DNA from: Heliocidaris tuberculata
Lineage: Eukaryota > Echinodermata > Echinoidea > Camarodonta > Echinometridae
Reading direction: 5' to 3'
Length of the DNA stretch: 64,000 nucleotides
NCBI GenBank assembly: GCA_025618425.1
Contig: CM046838.1
Location: 7,091,655 to 7,155,654 of the forward strand
Shown here: positions 11,899 through 23,501 of the stretch, piece after piece
Layout: each line of letters starts with the position of its first letter
Position numbering within the stretch: the first letter of the stretch is position 1
Made by a program: the position numbers and the translations under genes
The notes under the pieces: generated by a model
Told to the model about the DNA's origin: nothing
Databases searched by the model: none
Seen by the model: the letters and a program-made list of their open reading frames with translations, nothing else

Positions 11899-13684
11899 CA
11901 CCCATCCAATGTACTAGGTTATGATTATAACCTCGTACTCCTCTTACATAGTTTCACCTAACTCACGCTCTTTTACCTCACCATGAAGTAAATTTAATAT
12001 TTACTCCGGAGGGGTGACTAGGTATTGAAGCTAGGTCTAGCTGGTAAAATTATCATTTAATTTTTCAAACTTAATGATAAAAAAGACAAATCTTACCACC
12101 TTCCAAAGCAAGTTGTCCCTACTATTGGAGCATTGTCGGTGGTATGGTGGCCGTGATAGGAAAATCGGACAAGGAAAAAATACTGCCGACCCTTGTCTTT
12201 ATGAGGCGCCGTTTGTGAAGTTATATTTTTTAAAGAAACTGCATATCATTTGTATATGTTTTTCCACTTAATTTAGGGAGAGGGAGAGGGAGAGGGAGAG
12301 GGAGAGGGAGAGGCTGAAAAATTTGTGGATCTGTAAATAAACTATTATTGTAACTAAGCATGATATTTGTCGGGATTTTTTTAGTCATACATGTATTCGT
12401 ATTAATGCTCTTGTTTAATGTGTCTGAGAAATTTATCTGTTGATTTAAGCCTATCGCACTTTTTCTTAATAATAACATTGTATATTTGAAAACCTTTCTA
12501 TGCCTGGCTATTTATTTATCCTTCTGAACATCATTATACAAGACAGATACAGAAATTCAACAATTTATTAAATCAAGCCTCCGCAAAGTTACCAATTCCC
12601 TTTTAACCCTTTCATGACAGGAATTATTTAAGGGGTAAATTGATCACATTTTGTTCTTCAAATTGGCAACAATAATATTTTTCTTTTAGTGCTACATGGT
12701 TCTAACAAAATGTAATGTCTTTGAAAACAATATACATCATTAGAAATTTAGTCGAAAGTTGAAAAAATTGCCAATTTTGTTAAAAAACAGTGATTTTGAA
12801 CCTCTCAATGTGTTGCCAATTTAAGCATTTTGAAGCTTATTCTCCTTTTTAAAATTCCTGGCATCAAACGCAATATGGTCATGCAACAAAAATGGAAACA
12901 ATGTGTGTAGAAATTTTTACTCTTTCTACTCATGTATCTGGTATAATTTTTAGAGCTCTGAATCAAAAGTTATTGAGCCAAACCACAAAATGTGGTCAAT
13001 TGTCTCGAAAGGGTTAAGGGATACAGTGTCAAGCAAAGATATTGGATATTGTGACAATTGTTATTTATAAATCGTGATAAGTGAATCCTCACCCCCCCCC
13101 CCCCCACATAAATGAATATTGTGAAATTATTATACTTGAAAGCAAATTAGATAAATATAAATAATGGATGTTGTTAAATCATCATTGTTAAATCATCATT
13201 GTTAAATCATCATTTATATATACATGTAAGTAAAAACATGAAAATTATTATTCATAAATACCTGTACTCATTCTATAACATTTTCATACGAATAATTGTT
13301 TGTCAAGGTAAATTATTGAATTATATACAAAAAATTGTCTAAATGATAAATTTACAAATGGCGGCTCATATCATGGAACCCCAAAAAGTAATCTTCTATA
13401 TCGGGCACAAGAGGGCAGCAAAATACGTAAAAACGGTACAATCAACTGTTACTCAGCCCAGTTACGGCAGACAACTTTCAAGCTCCAAAATTCAGCTTTT
13501 TCAATACCGGAGTGCAGAAACTTCACATCAAATTCAAGACTAGACCCAAGGCAACTTGTTGGTAAGTGATGTTCCATTTTTACCTTGATATTTATTATGT
13601 TTTGGTTAGGACTATTACAGCAGGCTGCACATTCAGCAGGCTAAGTAATCTCAAGTGGACCCGAGTGCTTCCGATACATGAATG
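11899..13684 (+). mobile_element. hAT-like non-autonomous element, copy A (with nested MITE)
   Basis: It is flanked by a perfect 8-bp duplication GTCTAACC (11891-11898 and 13685-13692). The ends are short inverted CA-YTCAT type (CACCCATCC on the left, CATGAATG on the right). It is 1786 bp long, including a roughly 411-bp MITE at 12607-13013. Removing the MITE leaves about 1.37 kb collinear with copy B at 38451-39769. An internal (GGGAGA)n run (12276-12316) is expanded relative to B. So is a 17-bp unit repeated three times near 13160-13213. No transposase is present. The 8-bp duplication suggests hAT; short TIRs leave some doubt. Confidence 0.85.
12603..13017 (-). mobile_element. piggyBac-type MITE, copy 1 (nested in hAT-like copy A)
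   Basis: It is flanked by TTAA (12603-12606 and 13014-13017), with inverted ends CCCTTTC and GAAAGGG. It is related over its length to 22571-22985 and 45974-46388, which run in the opposite orientation. TTAA duplication with CCC-starting termini is the hallmark of piggyBac. The element carries no coding sequence. Confidence 0.88.
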
Positions 13685-14030
13685 GTCTAACCATACTAAC
13701 AACCTGTTTAACTTTTGTTAATGCTGAAATTTTATTTAAGATTGAATTTTCTTAAATTAAAATTTAGAGTCTAACTTATATAAAAATTCTGATTCTGAAA
13801 GATGAAAAAGAATGTGTTCTTCTTAATGACAATGTACAATGTAGTCTATCCAAAAATCTAAAAACCTGAAAAGGTCAAAAAATGACATACACTGTACATC
13901 TAGATCTACATATAGATCTAACGTTACATGTAACAAAGATCTAACTTTACAATGTATGGCTAGAGTGCCCAAGTCTGCGCAGTGCCCATGTTTGCGCATA
14001 CGCGTAAGTTCGTAACTGCACGATTCTGAT

Positions 14031-14200
14031 AAAACAAAACACGCAACGAACACAAACTTTTCATCTTTATTATAGCAATCGGTATTCATGTAAAAAACGA
14101 GTCTAAATGATGAAAAAAGGTCTTATTTCAGACATTTTATTCACAAGCCTCGAAATGTTGTCTTTCACGTCAAAACTCCCGAACTGCGTGTAAAATGAAT
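14031..14200 (+). repeat. Diverged dispersed repeat, second copy
   Basis: Matches 9383-9560 (ACACGCAACGAACACAAAC ... AAGCCTCGAAATGTTGTC). It is followed by TGCGCAGACATGGGCTCC (14203-14220), which recurs almost exactly at 14959-14977 beyond the foldback and in inverted, imperfect form near 13970. Confidence 0.55.
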
Positions 14201-14231
14201 GAGTGCGCAGACATGGGCTCCATTGGTTTTA

Positions 14232-14776
14232 ACTCCAGGGAGCTCGAGCTCCAGGTACAAATAACCGACGTCTGCATCGCCATGAGTTTGGTTAAATTCA
14301 TTCGTTAGTTTTTGAAGGTAAGATGAAAATTTGTACTTACATGTCAGGATAATTACTTTATATGCAGTAGGCTTTCAGATTTCACGATTTGACGATCATT
14401 TCGATGAAAAAAAGATAAATTTCCTCTCCGAGCCGATCTTTCCCCGTGTTGTATCGTCGATGCAAATGACTCGTATTCACGGTGCGCATGCAATTCAGCG
14501 CATGCGCATTGCGAATGCGAGTCATTTGCATCGACGATACAACACGGGGAAAGATCGGCTCGGAGAGGAAATTTATCTTTTTTTCATCGAAATGATCGTC
14601 AAATCGTGAAATCTGAAAGCCTACTGCATATATAAAGTAATTATCCTGACATGTAAGTACAAATTTTCATCTTACCTTCAAAAACTAACAAATGAATTTA
14701 ACCAAACTCATGGCGATGCAAACGTCGGTTATTTGTACCTGGAGCTCGAACGCTACGCGTTCGAGCTCTCTGGAGT
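14232..14776. mobile_element. Near-perfect foldback element (~545-bp palindrome)
   Basis: The left arm (14232 to about 14490) is the reverse complement of the right arm (about 14499-14776) with few mismatches. The loop is about 8 nt (AATTCAGC). The right arm carries a roughly 14-bp extra piece (AACGCGTAGCGTTCG region) near its outer end. Outer ends are ACTCCAG and CTGGAGT, each next to a TA dinucleotide, which is compatible with a mariner-type TA duplication. It has no coding capacity; the 92-codon open frame across it is incidental. Confidence 0.85.
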
Positions 14777-15134
14777 TACATTGTTTTTTGAACGTTGAAA
14801 TGACACAGTCGCCGTTTCTTGTTAAAATGGCATTGTTCTTGCTTTAAATTTGATGAGATTTTTTGCAAACTTACTCTTTAGAGTATCAGGAATAATATAA
14901 TATTAAGCATTAGAGGAATATTGGAGAAATTCTTGTTCATTTCCAGGTCAAATCTTAGGTGCGCAGACATGGGGCTCCCCTTCATACGTTGTTTTGCCAA
15001 CTCACAGCCGCATAGACACAGGTGCAAAGCAACTGCCCCCGCCCCCGCCGGCGCGGCCCCGTCATAATGTCATTAAATTAAACATGACACTTGTCAGTGC
15101 AGTGGAAGTGGCCACGACGCGACGAACAACTTAC

Positions 15135-15275
15135 CTTGCACTGCCAAAGGTGTACCGCTTGCAGTGTTACAACAGCAAATAATGTTCTTTCCCGGTTTGC
15201 AACGATACACTGCACAGGATCATCATCTTCGTTGGGTAAATGAAGATATTTTGGCCATCCAATGGGGAAATACAT
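15135..15275 (-). CDS. RIC1: RIC1 exon 1 (initiator exon)
   Basis: This 141-nt coding exon starts at ATG 15275-15273. It encodes MYFPIGWPKYLHLPN... to ...VTLQAVHLWQCK (47 residues), then donor GTAAGT in phase 0. RIC1 proteins begin with M-Y-F-x-x-GWPK followed by a first propeller strand ending in 'L.IW'. The match to this start, and the clean join to exon 2, make the call. RIC1 with RGP1 activates Rab6 at the Golgi. The first methionine is chosen because it matches the family start. The gene reads leftward and is incomplete here. Confidence 0.92.
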
Positions 15276-15399
15276 TTTGGGCCAGAAATCTCAATCAATT
15301 TTCAGAAATTGAGAATTGTCGTAGCCATATTCAGAAAAAAGAATCGCGATATCAAAAGAGCAGCTCTCAGATATCGATAATTACACATTCTCAATATGG

Positions 15400-15445
15400 A
15401 ATATGATTGGATAGACGGCTACTCTTCTGTCAATGCTATCCAATA
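15400..15445 (-). promoter_or_regulatory. Possible CCAAT boxes upstream of RIC1
   Basis: Two CCAAT cores in opposite orientation (GATTGGATAG at about 15404 and CTATCCAATA at about 15437) lie 130-165 bp upstream of the RIC1 start codon. Spacing fits a proximal promoter, but no transcription start is known. Confidence 0.3.
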
Positions 15446-18400
15446 AAATGAGGTGTAATATTGACATGATGTTCCTCCAAAATATTCTTAGACTTTTCTT
15501 CCAGTTGTTCATAGCCCTTCTTTTTTTTTTTCAGTGAGCGAGATTAGGTTTGCCCTTAAATTTGTGTAACTTATTTAGAGTGTACAAACTCGCAATATCT
15601 CTTTATAGAAGAAACATTTTAAGCTCATATTTTGAATATAGGCTTAGCGACATAAAACCCCTGACAAACACAGAGCAAAATGTTTTTGGTGATCATCACA
15701 AATTTAATATTCCACACAGATTTTGTTTTCACTGGTTTTCTTGAAGTAATTTTCAAATTACTTACAAGATCAAATTTTTTAATTGAATATCATAATGACT
15801 TTTCAGTTGTAATGCAATTGTGTATAAAAACCAACAATAAGCAGACTAGTGAGACTAATCATCAAAGTAGTAGGTCTAGCCTCATGCAAATAAATATAAA
15901 GGAATAAAGGAATAAATACAGTGCGCCCCCACCCCCCCCCCGGCCCTACCCCGCCAAAAGAGTCTCCCCCCCCCCCCCTCCCCAGTCTCCCAAATAGATA
16001 TTTCAAAGTGTTTTCAGAAAATATTCATCCTTGGTTAGTGGATAGATCAGGTTCTCTTCTATTGACGGTGAGCAAAGGCCACTTTTGTGAAAAGGGTGCA
16101 AACTTCAGACTTACAAGAATTGGGATTCAGTCTGGCTGGTATCAGCACAGTTGAGACCGTTAAAAGTTGACAGTTGGAAAAAGCCTTCTCATACAAATAT
16201 TTCAAAATATTTTCAGAAAATGTCCATACTTGCGGATAACATAAAGGGTGTCTTCAATCACTTAACAAATGTTGCAGTGGCTGGTAGGCCTAGCTATCAG
16301 CCAAGTTGATCGAGAATCACGAATAATTTTTCATATTCTGATCATTAAAGGACAACAGGCTTTGTTCGCTGAATGTCCTTTTTATATTCCATCACAGCTT
16401 TATGGTTGAGTGGGCAAGCCATATTAGATTTGAAAATCTCATCAAGTTCAGTCATCATTATTTCGAAATTGCTCACTCAAGCATAAAATGTTGATGGGAT
16501 ATATAAAGATCGACAGTAAACAAAGCTTATTCTTTCATAAATTGTCTTTATAATTGATCAAAATATGAAAATTCCTCAGCCTTTTCACGACCCTAAACTT
16601 TGCTGATACATTATTATAATATAATTATGGACTTACGTGTATCCAAAGTGTTAATGCCATTTATATTGTACGTATTTAAGAAATACTAAAATCAAGAACT
16701 GAAAATTGCAGTTTACCATTGTCATTTCATTTACATGGCCTTGTTTATCATGAGTATCAAATTGGAAGATAGTATAGTCAGTTATTGATATACCATTGAA
16801 ATTTTCGTTTTATGCAATATGCATAAATTATAATAAAATAGTTTTAAAAGTCAAGAAATATACTCACAATATCACACCTAACATAATCTTTCATTGACCT
16901 GACCTTATTCACCCATATGTTATAATTTTGAGGTACTTGCATGTATAGCCATTTCTTGATATGTCATTGGAATTATGAAGCCCTTCCACATTTATTTTGT
17001 GAGTATATCATAGAATGTGTTTTATGCATAAACTAACATAAATCAACACTAAGATAATGCAAAATGAATTCGATGATTTCATCGGATTCACCTGGATATA
17101 TGAAGTTTTTATGTTTCCAGACAAATAATTAAATTTGTGTTTTTGCATAAATTAGCATTTTTAAATAGGGTGCCATTCACCGATTTCATGGCACCCTGTC
17201 TCATATGAACGCTATTGATACATATTACTCACAGGCGAAAAATTGCGCTTTTGTAAAAATTCTGTCCCAAAAATTTTGTTAACAGGCCCGACTACGTGGA
17301 CTGTGTGTGTTTACTTATCATTCTTACACTCTCCACCATTTTCTCTATGTCTGTATCTCTCTTACTCGTTTTTCACGAGTCCATACTTTGGGACATGCAG
17401 GGAAATGTAACTAGTTGCATTTCCCTGCTTTAGAGGAACATCTGGATCTGTATTACATATATACACAGCAGGGGCGTCGATCCGTTTTTTCGGATTGGGA
17501 GGGGGCCCGGGGGCCCCCTCCCCTGGGACCAAAAAGGGGCAAAAAAAAAATGCTGAGGACCTTTTTTTTTTTTGTTTGTCAAAGATTTTTTGAGTTAAAA
17601 AGGGGTCTAAAAATGCTGAGGATATTTTTTGTTTTTGTTTTTTTTGTTTCTTGTCAGATATTTTTTGAGTTAAAAAGGGGCACAAAAATGCTGAAGATTT
17701 TTTTTTTTTTTTGCTTGTCAGAAAATTTTGTGAATATTGAGCCCCCCTCCCTCAAGAAATCCTGGATCCGCCACTGAGGGGGATAATAACGTAACGATGT
17801 TCCCATTTCGCACTGGACTTTTTAAATACCTCTTACTTATTTACCAGCTTCTCCACTGTTACATGAAGAAGGGGAAATTAGAGAATTTGCAAATTGAAGT
17901 CTGATCGTGTAGTACATGTACCTTTTGTATTTCATTGTTTGGAAGGCTTCATTTCCCGAGATTTGCATCATTTTTCCTTATTTGATTCTACACCTCCGGA
18001 TTTACTGGGGGACAAAATGCTATGTTTACCCCCCCCCCCCTATTATTTTCGGGGGGGGGGGGGGCTGCCTGCCTACCACCCCAGGATCGACGCCCCTCAT
18101 ACAGGTATGACGGGGGTTGTGTGCCCGGACAATTATCCAAAATTAGCCTGTCAATTTTGCCCTCGAATTTTACGAAATATATGCATCAAATAACACTAAA
18201 ATCAGTGAATATAATTGCAATTCACATAATTTTCAACCTATCCTGTGAAAGATTTGCGACAATTTGGAAGAAAAGTTTTTCAATTTACTGTTTAAAAATG
18301 ACCTCTCTAGATAACCAACCTATCCGGGCACACAATGTCTGGGTATACAGTACAGTGTATATTAAACACTACATAAAAATTATTCATGTGTAATTCCATC

Positions 18401-18702
18401 AAAAGAAATAGTGTATTGAGGGAGACGAACAAGAGTCATAAACATACAAACTGGACGGACAAAAAAGTTTTATTCAATTGGACGGGAAATAGAGTGCAAA
18501 TACATACATTCCGAGCATTTTCCAGTAAGTATCACAATTCATAAACTCCTTGCATATTTTAATATCTAATATCATCTGAACTATGATTATGTGATCCACA
18601 AGAAAAATAACCTATTATTCAGCTGAATTACCTGATAAATTATGTTCTATGACTTTGTTCTAGATAACTTTAGTATTGCTGACAAATTGACATACATCTA
18701 CA
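15446..18702. other. Intergenic, AT-rich, no gene seen
   Basis: This is upstream of RIC1. It holds poly-C tracts near 15.93-15.98 kb, GCATAAATTA-rich sequence (16.6-17.2 kb) and a poor hAT-type MITE (17469-17776). A G/C-run segment lies near 18.02-18.07 kb. Open frames here are short and low-complexity. Confidence 0.6.
17469..17776. mobile_element. hAT-type MITE remnant with three ~75-bp tandem units
   Basis: It begins CAGGGGCGTCGATCC and ends GGATCCGCCACTG, as in the better copies at 18703 and 36225. Inside, a unit with AAAAAGGGGC...ATGCTGA and a T-run is repeated about three times (near 17527, 17605 and 17675). The flanking 8-mers (ATACACAG and AGGGGGAT) do not match, so it may be chimeric. 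Confidence 0.5.
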
Positions 18703-19029
18703 CAGGGGCGGATCCAGGATTTCGTATAAGGGGGGGCACACAATTGTCAACTTTGGGAAACTGCTTGGAGGGAGACCCATATTTTTTTGGTCTCTCGCCA
18801 GCCCTCCAAAAGTCGCTCAGTGGGGGGGGGGGGGTTATGGGGTCCAGTTCCCCTCCATAATTCTCTGACAAGCAAAAAAAAAAAAAAAAAAAAAAAAAAG
18901 GTTTTCTGCTCGAAAAGGGGGGGGGGGGGCGGCACAATCGCAAATAGGGGGGGGGCACATTGCATTGTTTTCCCTCAAAAGGGGGGGCACGGGCCGGGAT
19001 TGCCCCCCCCCCCCCTGGATCCGCCACTG
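18703..19029. mobile_element. hAT MITE with poly-G tracts, copy 1
   Basis: The 327-bp element has inverted ends CAGGGGCGGATCCAGG and CCTGGATCCGCCACTG. It is flanked by a perfect 8-bp duplication CATCTACA (18695-18702, 19030-19037). The interior has several G runs and an A-tract of about 25. It is collinear with the copy at 36225-36555. CAG-type ends plus an 8-bp duplication indicate hAT. It is non-coding. Confidence 0.9.
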
Positions 19030-19037
19030 CATCTACA

Positions 19038-20353
19038 TACTATGAGAAACAATTGACACATAAGTCCATGTTCATAAGCAAGTAGATTCTTTCAACTTCA
19101 TTTTCAATGAGCAACCAATGCAACTATTATGCAGTTAAAACATCAAAGGCCTTGGGAAACATAAAGCATGACTTTGATTACACTACTCTGATTAACAGTT
19201 GTCTAACTGCTTGCTATTCAGTATTGATGCAATATTCCTGGAACTGTACTGTTTCTCCTATTAAATTATACATATTTAATTATGTTGGAAGTACAAAGGG
19301 CAACTTAATTATACTATCTCATGTCACACAATAATCATAATCAATATAACTGCTAGGAATTCTACTGCATGCATGCATCCAGAAAATTGTATTCTTGACT
19401 TTATTATGTATTAATCAATTAAAATCAAAAGTTGTAAATTTAGGATTGTACAAAAGAATACCAAAACTTACAAAGCTTGATACAATACAGATTTCATTAG
19501 GAGTTAGAATAATCAATGTTCCATTAAAATCATTACAACATTTTGAAAGACCTTTGATATTGATATACATGTACATACTACATATACATAATTATTTGGT
19601 ATTTCATTAACTATCAATGTGATATTCTCACATCTTATTCTATTATGATTAGAAACTATGACACACAGAATTAAAGCTAACATTTGTTCTGATCTACACA
19701 AAAGTGTTACCATTTATAAAAACATATACTACATCCACCTGATTCAGTAAACATATATTCAATACCAATACACACAAACTGTATTACAATTAAGTTTACA
19801 AAGACACTAGTACCAAATTCATGTATCAAATATTACATCACACACTTCATTCAATACATTTTATGCAGTAATAATCTACAGATGAGCTGTACAAAAAGAG
19901 TACCATATACCATAGAGTTGTGACAAAAATAGAGTAAGATTTAAGTTGTACAGGATTAGAAAATTTCAGATAATTTGATAATGAAGATGTATTCTGTCCC
20001 TCCATGAGATACACTATGTACATATGATACAAAATCTTTTTGAGAAGTGGGGTAAGGTAGCTTAGCAGAATGTTGTGGCATGAAGAGAGCATCCAGAACA
20101 CAACAGGCATATTTTTGGTGATATGGGTGAATTAAAAGTTGTAATTAACCATTCTGTCTGACAACTTTGATGTTATTTAGCCCAAACAAAGTCGCAGAGG
20201 TATTTTACCAGTTTCTTGTCCTAATGGTACGGTCCTACCTCTATGCCATAAAATCATGATTATGCACAATTATACATTACATGTTGCATTCCTGATGCAT
20301 CATTCGTGCCACTACATTTTGCTAAGCTACCTAAATGAGGAGGAATTTAATTA
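19038..20353. other. Intergenic, nothing recognised
   Basis: AT-rich sequence without recognisable exons, RNA genes or repeats of the families seen elsewhere in the window. Confidence 0.5.
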
Positions 20354-20422
20354 TTATCCCCCCAAATATGAGAAGTCTGTGAATTGAGACACTTCCTCAA
20401 CAGTATCTTCACCATCATTTTC
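20354..20422 (-). CDS. Candidate terminal exon of unknown small ORF
   Basis: After the acceptor TTATTCTGTAG, 22 acidic-rich codons (ENDGEDTVEEVSQF...YLGG) end at TAA 20356-20354. The frame is phase 0 and continues from a candidate exon at 20620-20646 (donor GTATGT). Together they could encode a 31-residue peptide, or be the end of a larger gene. It matches no family I know, and it is not part of the DYNLT5-like frame, which stops at 21921. It could equally be chance sequence. Confidence 0.3.
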   Translation of the reverse strand, partial: ENDGEDTVEEVSQFTDFSYLGG

Positions 20423-20619
20423 CTACAGAATAACAGAATATTTCAATTGATAAGCCCAAAGCCACAAACCCTTTACACCAGCAATTGTGCTATTTTGAAC
20501 ACTCACTTCAACTTCTAGAGACAGAAAAATATATGACATATAAATTGCGGATTTTTTTTTCTCAAGCTTACACATGTCATCAGCAGTAACAGCACTCAAA
20601 GATAATACACTATACATAC

Positions 20620-20646
20620 CTTTTGAGAATATGCCCCTTCTTCCAT
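20620..20646 (-). CDS. Candidate first exon of unknown small ORF
   Basis: ATG at 20646 opens MEEGAYSQK, followed by donor AAAAG/GTATGT in phase 0. The pairing with 20354-20422 rests only on splice motifs and phase. Confidence 0.25.
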
Positions 20647-20699
20647 TGGTATCGAATATATTTTTTAAATGGGCTTTATTTACACTTCAGTGAAAAACT

Positions 20700-21920
20700 C
20701 CATGCACCCTGTTTAAGCAGTATATTTCTACATATAATGAAAGCGAGTCTTTAATGAAGAAATGTAATTTTAGGATTTATCATGATAATCTCATATAAAA
20801 ATACAACTGGAATTGATTTACAACCTCTGGAAGTTTTAGGGTTAGTCCAACAACAACAAAAAAAAAAGAGCAAATTGTCTTTTATGGCAGGCATAAGAGC
20901 AAAACAACCTTTAAAATAATGGCACCATACATGTTTGTACAATTTAATACAAACTTTATTAAAGCTATGTCATATTCTCTCTCTCAAAAAAGTAAATATC
21001 TCCATGTGAAAAATATATTGAGCCTGGTAAGTTTCATTTGGAAGTTTTATTTTTATGTGGTCATTTTGTGAATGAAAACATTACCGGCAAATAATATTTT
21101 GTATAAATAAGAATAAAATACAGTAAATTTCCTAACATAAAACAATGATTCAACTTCATACTGGTGTTCATTTCACTTTTCTTTTCTTTCTGTTTCTTTT
21201 TAACCACAATGTTAACACTCAAACAAAAATATAGCATTCTTGCACTTCTGCTTACATAGAGAATCCCAAATTAGTGTCATGTTGGATTAGCAGTCTAGTT
21301 AGTTTTATCAAATGTGCATATAAATAAGGCATTTAAAGGCAATGCTTTGTTCAGCCAATATGCCCAATGTACATGTACATGAACCATGAATTTAGATTTG
21401 ACCACTTGATTTTTTTTCCCCTTAATAAACTGTAGGTAGGTCCATTATCAATGGCCAATATTTAGAGCTCATTTTACATTGTATCAAATCAACAAGCAAG
21501 TATTATCGCTTCTGATATGCCGCAATCAGCTATTTAATGCATACATGTACAAACAGGGATCTGTCAAAATATTTTGAACATTAATTCTCTTATAGATAAT
21601 TTGCTGGCATGATTCCTTCAGATCATACGTGATCCAAATGCTTAAAATCACCAATAAGTTGCAAAATCCACCAACAGAGCAAATGGGAAAAGAAGTGATT
21701 TCTCTGAATAGATGTTACTGACATGCTTCAAGTATTATCATGATTCTCAGGTTCTAATGCAGTAAGCTACAAGTATTACATATCACTGGAAAGCTTGGAG
21801 TCTCTAGTTTAAGAAACTACACAAAACAAGAGCGTATATTCCAGAGACTTACTGGTGATTTTGAGCCAACAGGTCACAAAGACCATCAACATATCAATGC
21901 TTTGGATTGTATCCCTTTAC
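20700..21920 (-). other. 3' flank of the DYNLT5-like gene
   Basis: This is AT-rich and probably includes the 3' UTR. Several AATAAA signals occur on the minus strand (for example near 20953 and 21048), so the poly(A) site cannot be fixed. Confidence 0.4.
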
Positions 21921-22124
21921 TTACTCATAATAGACACCATACACCATGGCTACAGCAAATAAACTGCTGTTCCGAAATTCATATGATGCAGAGGTGTCAT
22001 TGGATGAGTCCCACAGACAACGACTACTGACCTTTAACCCCTGGTCTTGTAACTGTCCAATGTGAACTAAGACAATGATCTTGTATCGAGGCAGCATCAG
22101 GTCTTTCACTTGAGCTTTCAAGTC
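21921..22124 (-). CDS. DYNLT5: DYNLT5-like exon 3 (terminal, Tctex1 core)
   Basis: 204 nt from acceptor CTCTGAACAG. It encodes DLKAQVKDLMLPRYK through RCLWD to VYGVYYE, then TAA at 21923-21921. The stop after a final E is the normal Tctex1 C-terminus. Confidence 0.93.
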   Translation of the reverse strand, partial: DLKAQVKDLMLPRYKIIVLVHIGQLQDQGLKVSSRCLWDSSNDTSASYEFRNSSLFAVAMVYGVYYE

Positions 22125-23431
22125 CTGTTCAGAGAAAAAGGAATAGAAGACATTTTTAAACTAATTGTTCAAATGCACTAATTACATGTAGACAATTTTA
22201 GGATCTCGACCTAGTATATAACGGTAACCTCTGATCGACCTTAAATGGGCTATAACAGAACTGAAACTGTCATTTAATCAACCATTCATATAAAAAAAAG
22301 CACAGGTACAGTACAAGAGAATGCAGATGAATCAGATGACAGATGCCCAAGAATCACCAACAATTATGCATTTTGTGTTCTGGGTGGGTCTTTATGTGCC
22401 ACAACATTTTTCTAACCTACCTAGGGACAGTACATAAGCCTACAACAACACTGGAAGAACCTGTTCATTTGTGTCTGCTAAATGTGTAACATTATATCCA
22501 ATAATGCACCAACAGCACATAACAGATTAATAACAGGTTGTGCATATGTACGCAGTGTACTTTTGTCTTGTTAACCCTTTCAAGACAATTGACCACATTT
22601 TGTGGTTTGGCTCAATAACTTTTGATCCAGAGCTCTAAAAAATATACCAGATGCACGAGTAGAAAGAGCAAAATTTTCTGCACACACTATGTCCATTTTT
22701 ATTGCATGACCATATTGCGTTTGATGCCAGGAATTTTAAAAAGGAGAATAAGCTTGAAAATCCTTAAATTGGCAACACATTGAGAGGTTTAAAGTCACTG
22801 TTTATATCAAAATTGGCAATTTTTTAAAACTTTCGATTAAGTTTCTAATGATGCATATTGTTTTCAAAGACATTACATTTTGTTAGAACCGTGTAGCACT
22901 AAAAGAAAAATATAATTGTTGCCAATTTGAAGAACAAAATGTGATCAGTTTAGCCATTAAATAATTCCTGTCCTGAAAGGGTTAACTCACATCTGAAATG
23001 GTCTTGGTCATCTTTTTACACCAGTCTGGCTCGTATCTCTTATCCAGCAAGTAGCCCTCTAGCGTCTCTCTCAGCATGTTCTTGACGGACGTGACAGGGA
23101 ACTTCTTGACTGGGCCAAGCTGATAGGTGGGCTCTAACCTTACTGGTCCATGTCTTGACCCATCGTGAGGCTCATCAATGAAGGAAACTGTGCTTACAGA
23201 TCTTCAGGAACAAACGCAAAGAAAAGGAAATGATGATAATGATGATAGTGATGGCGAGAACAACACTACCAACAATAAAAACAACAACAATAAAAACAAT
23301 AAGAAGAAGAATAACGATTATAACATAATTACTATTACTAATACTACTACGATCATGCACTATAACAAAATTTTTGCATGTCACGTGATGCGAATCTAAC
23401 CAATCACAGTGTGTATTATACATACACTATT

Positions 23432-23501
<70 letters not shown>

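Larger units (their letters stand above)
1368..15134 (-). other. RIC1 intron 1, 13.8 kb, repeat-rich
   Basis: This is a single intron between RIC1 exons 1 and 2, with donor AAG/GTAAGT at 15134 and acceptor CAG at 1368. It holds a pearl-like element (4575-5808), a GC-rich partial duplication (9590-10090), a reverse-transcriptase remnant (about 10455-10890), a 330-bp TIR element (11493-11826), a hAT-like element with a nested MITE (11899-13684) and a foldback (14232-14776). The stretches 1.4-4.5 kb and 5.9-9.5 kb show only AT-rich sequence, poly-C/poly-G runs and TACATG microsatellites. I see no further exon in them. Confidence 0.75.

Noticed and set aside
12074..12271. 65-codon frame shared by hAT-like copies A and B (also 38592-38837)
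   Set aside because: The frames differ in start and sequence, and the elements are otherwise non-coding. It is better explained as shared non-coding DNA.
14331..14609. 92-codon frame
   Set aside because: It spans the centre of a palindrome.
20345..20422. Candidate fourth exon of the DYNLT5-like gene
   Set aside because: The Tctex1 frame already ends with the family-typical VYGVYYE-stop at 21921, and the phase would not fit an extension.
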